64,000 bases of DNA from Acanthosepion pharaonis (taxonomy: Eukaryota; Mollusca; Cephalopoda; Sepiida; Sepiidae). Position numbers and translations under genes: made by a program. The notes under the pieces were generated by a model that was not told the origin of the DNA, did no database searches, and saw nothing but the letters and a program-made list of their open reading frames with translations. Below are positions 12,860 through 24,955 of this stretch, piece after piece. Numbering within the stretch: position 1 is the stretch's first letter; each line of letters opens with the position of its first letter. Location of the stretch: NCBI GenBank assembly GCA_903632075.3, contig CAHIKZ030000027.1, positions 498,001 to 562,000 on the forward strand, in the 5' to 3' direction.

Positions 12860-13010
12860 GCCGTGGCCGGTGCTACATTAAGGAAGAAAAATATCTTCAC
12901 GACGAAAAAATAAAACGAGAGATTCGTGGGGTTAATCTTCAGTTGGTTTATATAGCTCTTTGTACAACAAAAATTAACCCTTCCTGCATCAACCTCTTTA
13001 GTGACACTGG
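12860..13010 (-). other. Possible LTR/promoter-like segment
   Basis: On the minus strand, a TATATAA box (near 12950) is followed by a T-rich stretch ending close to 12875. It lies just upstream of the gypsy integrase remnant. It might be part of its 5' LTR, but no second copy or terminal TG/CA pair could be identified, so this is weak. Confidence 0.2.
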
Positions 13011-13011
13011 G

Positions 13012-13440
13012 CCTAAGTCTTGGAATCAGGAATTCTGGTTGGCAGCTGTCGTGGATTCCAGTGGCACTGAATGCGGAATCTCAGCTCAAAGTCTATGAGC
13101 TCCCCATTGTCAAACTCCCATATGCACCTCAGCCCCAAACCGGCGTGGGGCCGAAGGGCCCCGGAGGCTCGGCGACTCCCCAATTTTCACCAATTCCAAT
13201 AAAGCCTTTCCTTGTTCCATATCTCCGCTTTCCCGGTGAACTTTCCAAACTTGTAAAATCATCCACCCTCCTCGGGAGAAGCCGCAGGGACCGCTTTTCC
13301 CCCAACTCCAACTTTCCCTATTCTACATCCCGCACCGCCACTTCGCACAGGCGGGACCAAACTCCGCCATCTCTTCCATCCCTTTTGGCACCCAAACTGC
13401 GCCCACTTCTCAGGGTGCACAATTGTCCCTGAGACAAATT
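13012..13440. other. GC-rich island of unknown nature
   Basis: The base composition is much richer in G+C than its surroundings (for example the segment around 13140-13160). Open frames exist on both strands (143 aa on plus, 60-70 aa on minus), but neither shows a recognisable domain; the Pro/Arg/Ser-rich composition looks compositional. It may be part of a retroelement, since gypsy and LINE fragments flank it. Confidence 0.3.
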
Positions 13441-13446
13441 TAATCC

Positions 13447-13960
13447 CTAAAATGAGTAGGAGAAAGGACATGGTTCACTCTCCTCATTAATTTCAATTCC
13501 CCGATTTACCTCGCACAAACCAGAACAGCTCCTTAGCACATGATTGATCTTCATAACCTCAACCCTAAGAAAAAGGATTCGTTCTTTGTTTTCATTTTCG
13601 TCAACGAAAATATAATTCCCTTCTGCTTCTCCTCCCGCTAATAACACGTGTTCTTCTAACTTTTCATTTTCTTCTTCCATACTTTGTGATGTTGGTTCTA
13701 CGATGAATATGTTAAAAGGCTTCCCTTTCAGTTTAACTACAATAATTCTAATCCAGAACACATTCCTTCATGTCTTGGTCTAATATAAGTCCTACTCCCC
13801 TCTTATTTTTCTCTCTGCTTGCATATATGACCCTGTGCTTGTCACTGGCGAAATCTCCATTGTTTTCCCAACTAGTTTCGCACACGCCTAAAATCTTTAA
13901 CATATTCATTTCCTGCTTCATGGTCATATTGATTTAGTGCTCAGACATGTGCCTAAAACT
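13447..13960 (-). mobile_element. LINE apurinic-type endonuclease fragment
   Basis: On the minus strand: KQEMNMLKILGVCETSW, then DKHRVIYASREKNKRGVGLI, then WIRIIVVKLKGKPFNIFIV and PTSQSMEEENEKLEE. This is the N-terminal part of the APE-like endonuclease of RTE/BovB-type LINEs. The frame has stops and the domain is broken off after about 13450, where the GC-rich segment starts. Confidence 0.65.
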
Positions 13961-13982
13961 ATTTTTTGTTTGAGGCAAACAA

Positions 13983-14216
13983 TCGCTGGATGACGGTCCG
14001 GTGACACCTGTCACTCATGTTTTCCCTTACCGTGCGAGGGATCAATTCCAAGGAGTCTGACATCCTTTACACCATTGTTCTTTATAATTTTGCTAACAGT
14101 CACTAGATGACGGACAGGTGGTACCTGTCGCTCACGTCCCTCCTTACCGGGCGAGGAGCCAATTCCAATAGACTTAACCCCACTTCACACGGTTATCTTT
14201 CATAATAATATTGTCT
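13983..14216. repeat. Two imperfect 117-bp direct repeats upstream of a LINE endonuclease
   Basis: The segment starting GATGACGG at 13989 recurs at 14106, and similarity continues through CCTGTC.CTCA, CCTTACCG.GCGAG, CCAATTCCAA and TT.TTTATAAT-type landmarks. Because it precedes the endonuclease fragment on the minus strand, it may be the tandem 5' UTR monomers of that LINE. Confidence 0.55.
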
Positions 14217-14399
14217 AGAGTTATGAATGTTCTTAGTATTGATAGTGGAGTGGTTTCCTGTTGCCTTCTCCACGTTGGCTTTATTGAGACACTACCTCTA
14301 GTTAATAGTTGAATCTTCAAATGTTCTTCCATCCTTGGAGAGGTTCTATTTTTCATCCTACAGGGTTGCTACCTGCTCGACTCACACGTAGAAAATTTA

Positions 14400-15479
14400 A
14401 GTGGGGGTATCTTTTTAGTTGCCGACCATCCGACAATAGATTTCGAACACAGACACACAAATATGTTTCAACTTAGTTAAAATCCTAAACGATATTATTA
14501 CTTGTTTAATTCAAAGTAACTTTTTAACTTGACTTTCTTGAGTTAATAGTGAAATAGGAAAATACCTCACCATTCAGATTCGAAGAATTAAAACATTTTG
14601 TGGCTGATAATCAAAAACTTGAATTTAAAAATAAAAAGTTTATATTTTATATAGTTTTCCTTAATCCCTGGTGTGACGTGAATTGGCTGAAAGGGAAAGG
14701 TGATGACAAATGTAAATTTATCGCAAAACATCACTGTGCCAATCAGACACACATCAGCTTAGTTAAAATTCGGAACAATATTATTTTTTTAAATTCAAAT
14801 TAACATGTTGATTTAACTTTCTCGAGTTAATAGTAAGAGAGGGAAAATATTTAATTATTTAAGGTTGTTTTCTGCATTTTAAGCTTATAAAATCTTTACT
14901 GTTAATTCTTTTCTCTTCATGATGAAAGCGGAAAGCTGTGAAGTCTTAAGTTAACATTCAAATTCTAAAAATCGAATTCAATTCTCCTTAAAAGCTACAG
15001 GTTTTTAAGTAAATCTAGTTTTATAGCACATTGATTCATGGATAATGTTCACATAGAGGACATACTTGCAAATACGCTTTGTTTGTACTACAACGCACCA
15101 CCCAGTCTCCTTTTTCTTTTCTTTTTATACGGAAAAAAAAAACTTTTTTCAATATTAAAAGAATAAAAATTGTTACCTATTTGGCAAGTAACCGACTGTT
15201 TTTTTTTAACTGAGATATATATCTTGAAAATGTACAAAAAGCATTTCACTAGGAAATGAAGTTTGTATAACATTCCAGCAATTTTTCGACCAACGGTGAT
15301 ATGCACAGTGTTCCATGTTGTTAGACAACTGCATCTGTTGATTCCAAATAGGAAGAGGCATTTATACCAATGCGGTAGTCTCAAGAGAAAGTTACTAAAA
15401 ACAGAAATTGACATGGGCATAGTCGAAATAATTTCATGTTAATATATTTTTAACCAATTACACCTGACTCAAGATAAAT
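14400..15479. other. Intergenic AT-rich sequence, no gene seen
   Basis: The 110-aa minus ORF at 15088-15420 has no recognisable domain. Confidence 0.5.
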
Positions 15480-15853
15480 TGAAAAAACTTAATTCATGAG
15501 CCTCTTAGGTGGTATAAAAAGAGATTTTTCAAGAATCAGTCAGATGAAGATGACGATGAACAGTTGTATGGTTTGAACTGAGAACCACTGCCAATTCCTC
15601 AACTGATAAAGCAGGATTTTCTTCAAGGCCTGCTTCAAGAAGCTTTTCATCAAACTGGACGCCCAGTTCGATCTTCATCTTCAAGGGGGAAATCTCCACC
15701 TCTGAATTTTGCAAAGCATCTTCTGCTAGTTCTTTCATTCGCACATCCCTCTCCATAAAATGAGTGAATGTTTCTAGCCACTTCGGCTGCTGAGTTTCCT
15801 TTCTTGAATTCGTAAAGCATTATGTGCCTCAAATGATTCTTGGGTACTTCCAT
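15480..15853 (-). mobile_element. Mariner transposase N-terminal (HTH) remnant
   Basis: MEVPKNHLRHIMLYEFKKG followed by AAEVARNI, then FAKFRGGDFPLEDEDRTGRP. This is the first helix-turn-helix of mariner/SETMAR-type transposases. The second HTH (LSVEELAVVLSSNHTTVHRHL) follows in another frame, with the frameshift at GRPV/QFDEK (about 15650-15660). The catalytic half is missing, so it is a dead fragment. Confidence 0.75.
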
Positions 15854-16526
15854 GTTAGCAGGGTTTTAATCAAACAAAATTTAATTTTATTGTTCTCTGA
15901 AATAAAATGTGATCAGTTTAAATTCATCTAAACATAAAAATAATGTTCAGCTCCATTAGACATTATAAAATACTCTTTTAAATTTCGTTCATTTTAACAA
16001 AAAGTTAAAATTCGGACAGAACTTATGGGATGACCTGATAATTAGGTTACAAAAATTTGCATTTTATATGAATAATACCTTATGAAAATTGGGATGAAGT
16101 AGAGTTGGGGGCGTGTCATAAATTCTAGTGGTGGGTGGAGCACGAGGCCTTTGCACCAGCCCTGTCAGAATCTACACCAAATCTGTCCACTAAAAAAAAT
16201 AACAGCCCATAACTACGTCAGTTTGTCTCGAAAGTGTGACTCCTTTACATATCTAAATACTATTTCTTTCTCCTTTTCAATCTTTATAGGACAGAAGCTA
16301 TACATTTCAAATATGAAATTTTATCATATTAAAAATATTACAAGTAAACAATTCAATACCTAAATCCTCGACAGCCAACAGAGACCATCTTGCCGTATAG
16401 TTTAAATAAACTACATTGATGAATATTATTATATAACTGACGAGTTTAACATTTTTTATCTTATGAAATTCAAATATAATAAACCCTATTTAGGTCTTTT
16501 TCGCTTCTTTGCAATGACGTTATCTT

Positions 16527-16528
<2 letters not shown>

Positions 16529-16616
<88 letters not shown>
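16529..16616. repeat. Compound (CA)n(TA)n microsatellite
   Basis: About 55 bases of CA repeats (one AAAC interruption) run directly into about 30 bases of TA repeats. Open frames across it (THTHTH/IYIYIY, CVCVCV) are artefacts. Confidence 0.95.
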
Positions 16617-16618
<2 letters not shown>

Positions 16619-16689
16619 AAGGTACGTCTACGAAACTCCAAAGTAGAGGTTCTGAATATAACATCAGCTAAGTGACAAATTTTATATTT

Positions 16690-17600
16690 GTCTTTAATCT
16701 CAGTATATTCAATAATTCGCCGAAAAAACAGCATAGCATGATGAAAAAAATGTTCCAAACTTAATAAAGACAAATTTTTATCGAGAAAAAGTTTGTTATT
16801 AATAAGAAGAAACACCAAAGTATTTTTTAATTATTTTTTAAAATTTTTTATTCCTTTCTAGCACGTTTGAAATTTTGGTTAAAAATGTTTTTTTTTTTAC
16901 ATCAGCGGTCGCGTAATATTTAGCATTAGTTTCTTAGCGCTTTTTTCAGTTGAAAAACACATTAGTTTGGAAATTCTTGCAAAAATTAAATAATTGTCAG
17001 ATTTTAATAAAACTTTCAGAACTTATTAAAAAATGAATGAAATTATTTTAGAAAAGTTTTTTTTAGAAAGTCATTATAAAAATATTTTTTTACATTTGTT
17101 ACCCAGCACTTACTTAATTTTATGAAAACTCGAAAACTCGAATATGTGTATTTTTGTCATTTTTAATTACACGCAGAAGACTTTGAATCATCGATTTTTT
17201 GTAAATCGGGGAGCGTTTCTATCCAAAACTTTAGATCTGAATTGTAAAATACACAAAACCCAATAAAACTAAGACATTATTTAATTAAAAAATCGTTTAA
17301 TGTCTTTTATGAATAATATATATTAAGGCCATTATTGCCTGAAGCCAAAAATTTTTTTCGATAAAAAATGAATTTTTACAAGAATTTTTTTTTTTTCAAT
17401 TTTAAATACAAAATGTGATAAAGCTGTTAAGTATTTTAAAATTAAGTTTGAATATGTGTATCTCTGGAAATGCTCTTATTAAAAATCTGTTTTTACATAT
17501 CTTAAATTTGAATGTTTATTACAATCTGCGAAGCGTTTCTATTCTTACAATAATTTTTTAATATGCCAAAAATGTATTAAAAACGTTTTCCGCAAAACTA
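16690..17600 (+). repeat. AT-rich interspersed repeat, copy 1
   Basis: Shares ordered landmarks with 46920-47600: CAAAGTATTTTTT, TTTCTAGCACGTT.GAAATTTT, GGTTAAAAAT, CTTGCAAAAAT, CTTAATTTTATGAAA, GACATTATTTAATTA and TGAATTTTTACAAGAAT. It has no coding potential and no obvious terminal repeats; the family is unrecognised. Confidence 0.6.
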
Positions 17601-18510
17601 TGGAGGCACAATTCAGAAATAATGTCACCAACTTTAAGACCGCTGATCCGGCCTCATAAATTGCGCTGATTTCGTGTTAAATTCTCTGACTGACCGACCA
17701 TTATCGTCGCATTTTCAAAATTTTTAATTTTCTTTTTTTACATATTTCCCTAAATATTTTCTTTTCATTTTTTCAATAATTTTTTTCTTTTTCAGTGAGA
17801 CATACTGCAATTATTAATTTTTTTCTTTTTTAAATTCAATTTTAGGGACGGAAACAGTGCAGGCTTTGGACATATCTTCCTTAAAAAGTACCTAAAAAAT
17901 CAATAAAATATTAGATTTTTGAATGTATTTAATTTTTAAGAATTATTTTATAGTTAAATAAGCTGGTTCACTTAAAATTCGAAAATACTGTCACTGTCAC
18001 TTCTGCCCTTCCGTCCGATAAATTGCCCTGACGTTAGTTGTCGATACCATTAACGTAAACGTCAATTCACACCTCCAAAACCAATTACCACTGTTAGACA
18101 TTATTTTCCAACTATTTTTCTGCTAAAAATTTAAGTAATGTTTATTTCCAATTATATTAAGTATACTTTAAATTTTCTAATTTTCCTAAAAAAAAAAAGA
18201 AGTATAATTGAATTTTAAACGGAGAATTTCACTTTTGTTTATAAAGTTGTCAAAAATGGTTGACACGATCGATTTTATGTAAATTTTGCTAGCTCCAAAA
18301 AAAAAAAAAAAAAATACAAGATACTTGACTAAAATTTCAGACGTGCTAGAAAGGATTAATTTTTTTTTTAAAGTATTCAAAAACTACTTTGGTCTTTCCT
18401 GTTAATAATAACATAAACATTTAGACGATAAAAAATTATTTAATCAAGTTTGGGGCCTTTTTTCATCAAGATATGCTCTTCTTAGCGAAGTATTGAATAT
18501 ACCTACTTTA

Positions 18511-18513
<3 letters not shown>

Positions 18514-18541
<28 letters not shown>

Positions 18542-18613
18542 CCTTGCCTTTCTTCTCTTCCCCCATCTTCTTCTTCTTCTTCTTCTTCTTCTTCTTCTTC
18601 TTCTTCTTCTTCA
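18514..18613. repeat. (TA)n and (CTT)n microsatellites
   Basis: About 27 bases of TA followed, after a short unique stretch, by about 45 bases of TTC repeats (18568-18613). Confidence 0.9.
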
Positions 18614-18796
18614 CATCCTCCCTCCCTTTCTATCACACCCAACGCCGTGCGTTTGCTTATTTAATTTTTAAAAATAATATAAAGTTCATTAGTTTTTTAA
18701 AAAAATGTGTTGAGAGGTCAATTGATCAAAATCGCCTGGGAATACCATAAGGTTGAAACCAAGGTAGCAGATTCAACTGATCTCCTGATTTTTAAA

Positions 18797-18798
<2 letters not shown>

Positions 18799-18843
<45 letters not shown>
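18799..18843. repeat. (TA)n microsatellite
   Basis: About 45 bases of uninterrupted TA. Confidence 0.95.
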
Positions 18844-18844
<1 letters not shown>

Positions 18845-19093
18845 GAAGTCACAAGTTATCATGACTGCGAGTTTGAGTGTAGTGGCATTGTTCAGATTGT
18901 TGATCATGCAAGATGACACACACTCTCACAGAAGTTGTAACTAAGGTCTGCTCAGCATATTTGCAGTATAAACCACAGGCTGGATTTGTGGGTGTTGAAC
19001 AAACACAAATGTGCCTGAGCAAGCGCATACAATAAGGGATTGGCTAGCCTCCCTAGTAGACGGCTATCGTCGAATACGAGTGGCCAGCTATTA

Positions 19094-19097
<4 letters not shown>

Positions 19098-19148
<51 letters not shown>
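19098..19148. repeat. (TA)n microsatellite
   Basis: About 50 bases of uninterrupted TA. The 250-bp segment between this and the previous TA tract is unique sequence of unknown origin. Confidence 0.95.
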
Positions 19149-19154
<6 letters not shown>

Positions 19155-19329
19155 CAACATCAACAAACTATTTCTGGTTGATTTTTTGGAGGAGTATAAT
19201 TGTGTGTTTACGGCTTTAATTTGATTTGGGCTGGATGAGTGCTGCCCCCATAAGGTGAGTTTCGTTGGGGTCTGCATACACCAACTATATTTTTCCATCT
19301 CCAGCTTGCCTGGTGGAATATAAGTTCCC

Positions 19330-20364
19330 ATTTTCTCAATATTGCTGCCGACTGCCTGACGATTTCATGAATGCACGAAACTCTAAGTAGTGGGGTCGGT
19401 CACTATGCGCCAGAAATTTAATTCGTAATTTTTTATATATCTACATGTGTGTGTGTGAAGCGTTAGTGAATACAATAGAGAACTCGCTAAAATGAAATTT
19501 TAGAAAAACATAAATTAAAAATAAATATAAATTACCTACCATCAAAAGAGAGTAGCACTATAAAAAATCCAAACTCCATGTGTGTCTTTAGTACATCTAG
19601 GTGTGGCATGATCATAAGGTAAATTTCTCCAATAATTCTGGTAAGGTAGTTTATTCAACACACAAAAAAAAACACACAGTTAATAACTTGGCCCCTTATT
19701 TTCCTTTTCTTCTTTTGTTTTATCAAAAGTTACTTAACTATTTTTGTATATTTATATATAAATATTTGTTATCATTTGGTATGAAGATTAATGAAGAATT
19801 GGTCGTGTTTCAATTTTATAAGAAGTGATCGATATGCCTTGACTTTCTGAACGTCCTTGTTTATAACAAATGATATTTTAGGATGTGTCACTTCAACTGC
19901 TCATAATGTCCAGAATTTATCTCAATGAATTTTCTTTGTTAGTTTTCTTTTCTCTCTCTCTCATTTCTGCGTTTGTATTCTGCGTACGAGTATTATATCA
20001 CTTCTCTGTATAACAAGGAGTTCCTTACTTGCATTGTTTTTGAATTAGAATTCATAGCAAAAATATGATTGGATGTTAACTTGTTTTTATATTGTAAACG
20101 TAGACGAGAGTTAGTTGCATAAATAAATAAACAGTGATAGATAGACATACGTTCTTAATTCTGCAAAATAAAACAATTCAGTCGTCCGGGCAACAAAATA
20201 TGAATGAATGGTCATGTAATGCCATATCATGTCTATACTTGTCTCCTGTTTTATTGCTGAGAACGTTATAACAAATCGGTAAGAGCAGAAACAGAGGTAA
20301 AAGTGAAAAGTAAGTAGAGAGTGGACATTAAAAAAGAGGAAAACGAGAAAAGAGAGAAACAAAG

Positions 20365-20408
<44 letters not shown>

Positions 20409-22588
20409 AAGTAGTATAAAATGTCTATAAACTAGCTTGGTATATATATTATACCAACCTAGCTAGGCATAGCTTTTTTCTATCCACCAGTCGTTGAAAA
20501 TGATTGATATACTAATCTCACAAACATGACTAAAGAGACAGCCAGTAAAAAAAATAAAAATAGGTTTAATGAAAATAATGAAATGAACATTTTACAATGT
20601 ATGAAAATAATGTATTATATATTTAAACAATTTAATAAATATATCTGAATATTAAAACTTTCGTTTTTATATATTGATTAAAATTTAATAATTACTTGTA
20701 TAATATTTTGTGTAAATTTATAAATATTTGGTTTGTACATTATACAATAATAAAAATAGGCTTTAAAAACATTCGTTTGATGACGTGACCGACTATTTTA
20801 ACCCGGCTGAAATCTTGATGGGTATTTTGAAAAGGGAGGTTTATATTCGTGGACGGCAATATATGTATGTTCGAATTAAATATTTTATTAATAGTACCTA
20901 CTTGAGCTAGTGACATGGAGTCGTTATACTCTGCTGCAAATTAGATCTCTTTCTGACTCACTCTATATGTCGGCCGGATGTGCGCGCTAAGAAAGCAAAA
21001 CCCAAAATAAATAAAAAAGTCATTTTCTGGACAGGGGCTCCAAGCATCACATCTGGCCCACAAAATAAATCTCCACAAAAAATCTAAAATAAAACATAAA
21101 AGAAGCCAATCATGAACGTTGCCCCCAAAGAAAAAAAAGATGAGTCCAGGAGTCACCAGATATGCATTTAAAAAAAACCGCTCATAAACGACTGGCAAAA
21201 AGCGCGGCAAAAAGGCATGCCGTCATTCCCCTCGGCGGGCCCTCGACGTCACCATCGTGACTGCGGTCAACCGACGCGACAAATCCATCAATTTCGGGCA
21301 TTACCAACTCTACCCCTTCATCAAAGCCGCCACACCTCGCTCACACAGAGATAATCCGCTCGCATCCGCTGTATCGGCAAATTTAAAATAATTTTATATT
21401 TACAATTTTTGTCTTCTTTTCTTTTCGCATCACCGACAGTACTGTTATTTTGTTTTTCTTCCATACTGTCATACGCTTGTTTATAACTCAGTTGTTTAGA
21501 ACTTTAGTGCATCTTATAAAGATGAAAACTCTACTGTAAAAGAATACAATGCTGAATGTCTCTAAAAATGTACTTCTTACATTCTCATCTCAATGTTTCC
21601 AACGGATTTGGGTGCTGTAAACGATGATTATAATTAGAGGGTGCATGAGACCATACCTGAAATAGTATACAAGGTGTCACGGTTGGTTCAACCCAAACAT
21701 AAGGGCACATTCTCCCAGGCAGTGCCTGTCCTTCGAGTGTGAGGCTCTTAGGCGCACCTTGGACATAAATCTACTATTTATAAATTTGCTATTTGCCTTG
21801 AAAATAAATATGTATACAATACAGACGGAAACAGGTTTGAATGGACACGCAGAATTTCCTCTTGTCTATAATACTATCAACAGGGTCAGTAAGTAACCGA
21901 GTACTTGTGGGCGTTTGTCATGGGTCAAAGAAAATGAGTCTTCCTAATAACAAAAAAAAAAAAATATGGCGAATATTTATAAAATAGAAGAACTTATTCT
22001 TGTGTGAAGTCTAATGTGTAGATTGCCTACAGATGGTGGGAGTCTGGTAACGAAGGTTAAGTGAAATGAGAGGAGATCACAAGGAAATTTCTGAGCCATG
22101 CTTGTTTTCCGTTTTATGATATTCGTACACAGATTAGTTATGCTTTTCTCTCTTAATCGACTTACCTTTGGGATTTTGAGCTTTGATTCAGAATCTTACA
22201 CCTGTCTGTACGAAACTATGCTTAACACACAGGAGTTTAATTACTAGATCTTATTTACGATTTGCGATATCGTGGCTTTTGAAAAATAGGATGCGGTAGA
22301 GATATCAGCATTCCAGTGTTCACCAAAAAGGAGAACAATGGAAAATAAAATTGACTTTTGACACATTATAAAAACTTTCTGATTTAATTATTAGCCAAAT
22401 TTTGAAAGTAAAAACCATTTTATGTCTGCCCGTTGTCAAAACCCACTGAAGAATAAATGCTTCACAAAATAAAGAAAAAGCTGCATAGTGGGAATAAAAA
22501 AAAACATTTTTTTATGTAATTTATTCTCTAAAATAAATATAATTTCATGGAAACTGAAATACAACCGCGATTTTTTCCACGGAGATTA
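19330..22588. other. Intergenic sequence, no gene seen
   Basis: A moderately GC-richer stretch lies at 21190-21360 between AT-rich parts, without a readable domain. Confidence 0.45.
20370..20405. repeat. (GA)n microsatellite
   Basis: About 17 AG units in a purine-rich context. Confidence 0.95.
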
Positions 22589-22816
22589 CCGTATATACTC
22601 GTGTAAAAGCCGACTTCATGTATAGTGCGACCCCTGAATTATTTGCATGAATTTTAACCCATCCAGGAAAACTTTACCTGCGTATAATGCAACCGGTCAT
22701 TGAAAATGCGTGATTTTTAACCTATTAAATAATACCTGTGTATAATACGTTTGCCTATTTTTTGAGTAAAAACAAAAATAATCATAAAAACTCGCATTGT
22801 ATTCAAGTATATATGG
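22589..22816. mobile_element. MITE-like element with TA target duplication
   Basis: 228 bp bounded by terminal inverted repeats CCGTATATACTCG and (reverse complement of the right end) CCATATATACTTG, each next to a TA. The interior has repeated CGTATAAT/GTGTATAAT motifs, as often seen next to pogo/mariner-type ends. No ORF. Confidence 0.55.
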
Positions 22817-23414
22817 TAACTAGTTTAAGAATAATATTATTATACTCTATCATTTATTTTTACCTGGTCTTATATTGACATATTTTTAAAGCTTAATATT
22901 TTTAGGCATCGAATAATTAAAGAATCATATTACACAGTAGTACGTTTTACTTAATCTCATATTCTGTTATATACCGTACTTATGAAACTAATGGGTATGT
23001 CCCAATCGTCATAAATACGTTGGACACTATTTTAAGTGGGAATAATATGCTAAGTATTCCACTACTAGCAGTGGTTTACCTACTTCACGCCGCTGGCGAG
23101 TATTGTATTTTGTTGATGTTATAAGGATTAACATTTCATTTCCAACCTCCGTTTTGGTTATTCCTCATTTAGTATCCGTTTCTAGGTTACGACATATTCT
23201 CATTACATATTTTAATCACATTTTTTTAACCTGAAGGACCTTTTTGAACAGATCAATCAAAATAATATTTTTGGATTCCTGAAAAAAGTGGGTGATGTAC
23301 CAAAAAATATAAAACACCAAATACTTGAAATAACTTTAACCATGTTCGGACAAATGAGCAAACTATTTGGGTGATATGTACTTTGGATAATTGCTTCTGC
23401 TTATTTCACCCTAA

Positions 23415-23720
23415 ATGGCTTGTATTGGTGAAAAGATGATGGGAAAAAGAGGAAAGAATGACAACGAGACACATCTACAACAAGATAGCGACTCGATGCA
23501 TGATTGTGATGAAACCTGGACTGAAATTGAAAAAGCTATTGAAAAGTTTGTCAGTTTTATGGAAAGAAAGCCAGCATTCAACTATGCCGATTGCAATAAC
23601 GCATGCAGAGTTAAAAAGTGTCTTCCGTTTAAAAAATTTCAAGAACAAAAGCAAAACGAAATGCGGAAAAAGTTGAGAATGATATTAGAAGAGAAAGAAT
23701 CATCATTCAACAGCGATTAA
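23415..23720 (+). pseudogene. 101-aa ORF, possible pogo/Tigger transposase C-terminal remnant
   Basis: The ORF is acidic at the start, then EIEKAIEKFVSFMERK, and a Lys-rich C-terminus (MRKKLRMILEEKES), with AATAAA immediately after the stop. The layout resembles the C-terminal helix region of pogo/Tigger-like transposases. About 210 bp downstream, CAGTAGAATCTTTGACAACC (minus strand, near 23960-23985) resembles a Tigger-type terminal repeat. A left end and a catalytic domain were not found. It could also be an unrelated small ORF. Confidence 0.35.
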
Positions 23721-24889
23721 TAAAATCCTTTCACATTATTTGTTTTGTATACGTGGCATATTTAATTTAATGAATTTTTTATTAACATTGCATAATTTAT
23801 TTCTTTTTCCTTAAAATCAATTCGTTATATTTCACTCACCATTAGCTTATTTTGCTTACTATAAAACATTGAAAATAAATATTAAACCTGATTTCATCTG
23901 AATATAATCCCTCATATCCGGACTTTGTAACCAATTCCTCAAATCTGGAAAGCTTTCTTAGTCTGGTTGTCAAAGATTCTACTGTATATGTATAAACAGG
24001 ATTTGGCATCAAATTGATATGCCAGAAAACCCACCTAACTAACTAATTTTTAAAGCTGAACATTTTAAGGTAACCAAAAATTTAAGAATTACAACCTCAA
24101 TGAATTTTCAAAAGCAAAATATCTGAATTCTGATATTTTTTTCCTTAAAAATTGTTACTGTTTTTGGATGTGTCGAAAGGGGTTTTAAGATGTATATTTG
24201 GAATATGTTACAATGTAAAAAAATATACTGTCATCAATCATTTAAATTTTTTGTCATGTAACCAAAGGGGTTTTGTACGTTTTTTTTTTTTTACTTTAAG
24301 TTTTCCCTTAGGAAAATATAGTTATCTCTACACTCTTGTAACATAGTACGTAATTCTTTTGTAATCGCCAACTAATCGTTAAATTAACTAATTTTCTTTG
24401 AAATTCATGCTTGAATACTACTTAGTGTCTTTAGTTTCTATTTTAAATAGAATAGATGAAAGGCAAAAGCATTTAAAAACTGTAGCACGATTTGCATTTG
24501 AATTTCTTGTACTTTTACATTTTGGGAAAATCTTCTATCGTCTTTCAATCGAGTGCAGACACGTCTTCAGGACTCATAACTGAATTTAGAGAAATGGTTA
24601 CTGAACTTGATTCTTTGAAAGAAAAATTGATAAAATGGCAAACTACTGATTGAGAGTGGTTTGAAACCCGTGGGTGTGGAATGCTGATAGTGAGTGGTTG
24701 TCTTTGTTTAATCTTGTTTAATATAAGACCAAAAAACATGCGAAGAAAGTCAGTGCGGATGAAAGAATAGAAAGGTGAAGATGTCTCGCTGTTCCTAAAT
24801 TTCTTCGTGAGATAGTCACACCATGACAAGTCGCTGGTCGACATGTTAAAATCTTCTCTATCTCTCTCTCGCTTCTTCAAGAAACGACG

Positions 24890-24955
24890 CTACTCCTTCT
24901 CCACCACCTCCTCCTCCTACTACTACTACTACTACTAATAATAATAATAATGATA
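24890..24955. repeat. Trinucleotide tract (TCC)n(TAC)n(TAA)n
   Basis: Contiguous short runs of three related trinucleotides. Confidence 0.85.

Noticed and set aside
13001..13432. 143-aa plus ORF in a GC-rich patch
   Set aside because: Pro/Ser/Arg-rich with no domain, overlapped by minus ORFs of similar length; composition explains it.
16463..16818. ORFs of repeated Thr-His, Val-Cys and Tyr-Ile
   Set aside because: Translation of the (CA)n(TA)n microsatellite on both strands.
21190..21360. GC-richer block as a CpG-island promoter
   Set aside because: Short, no adjacent exon or recognisable core promoter elements.
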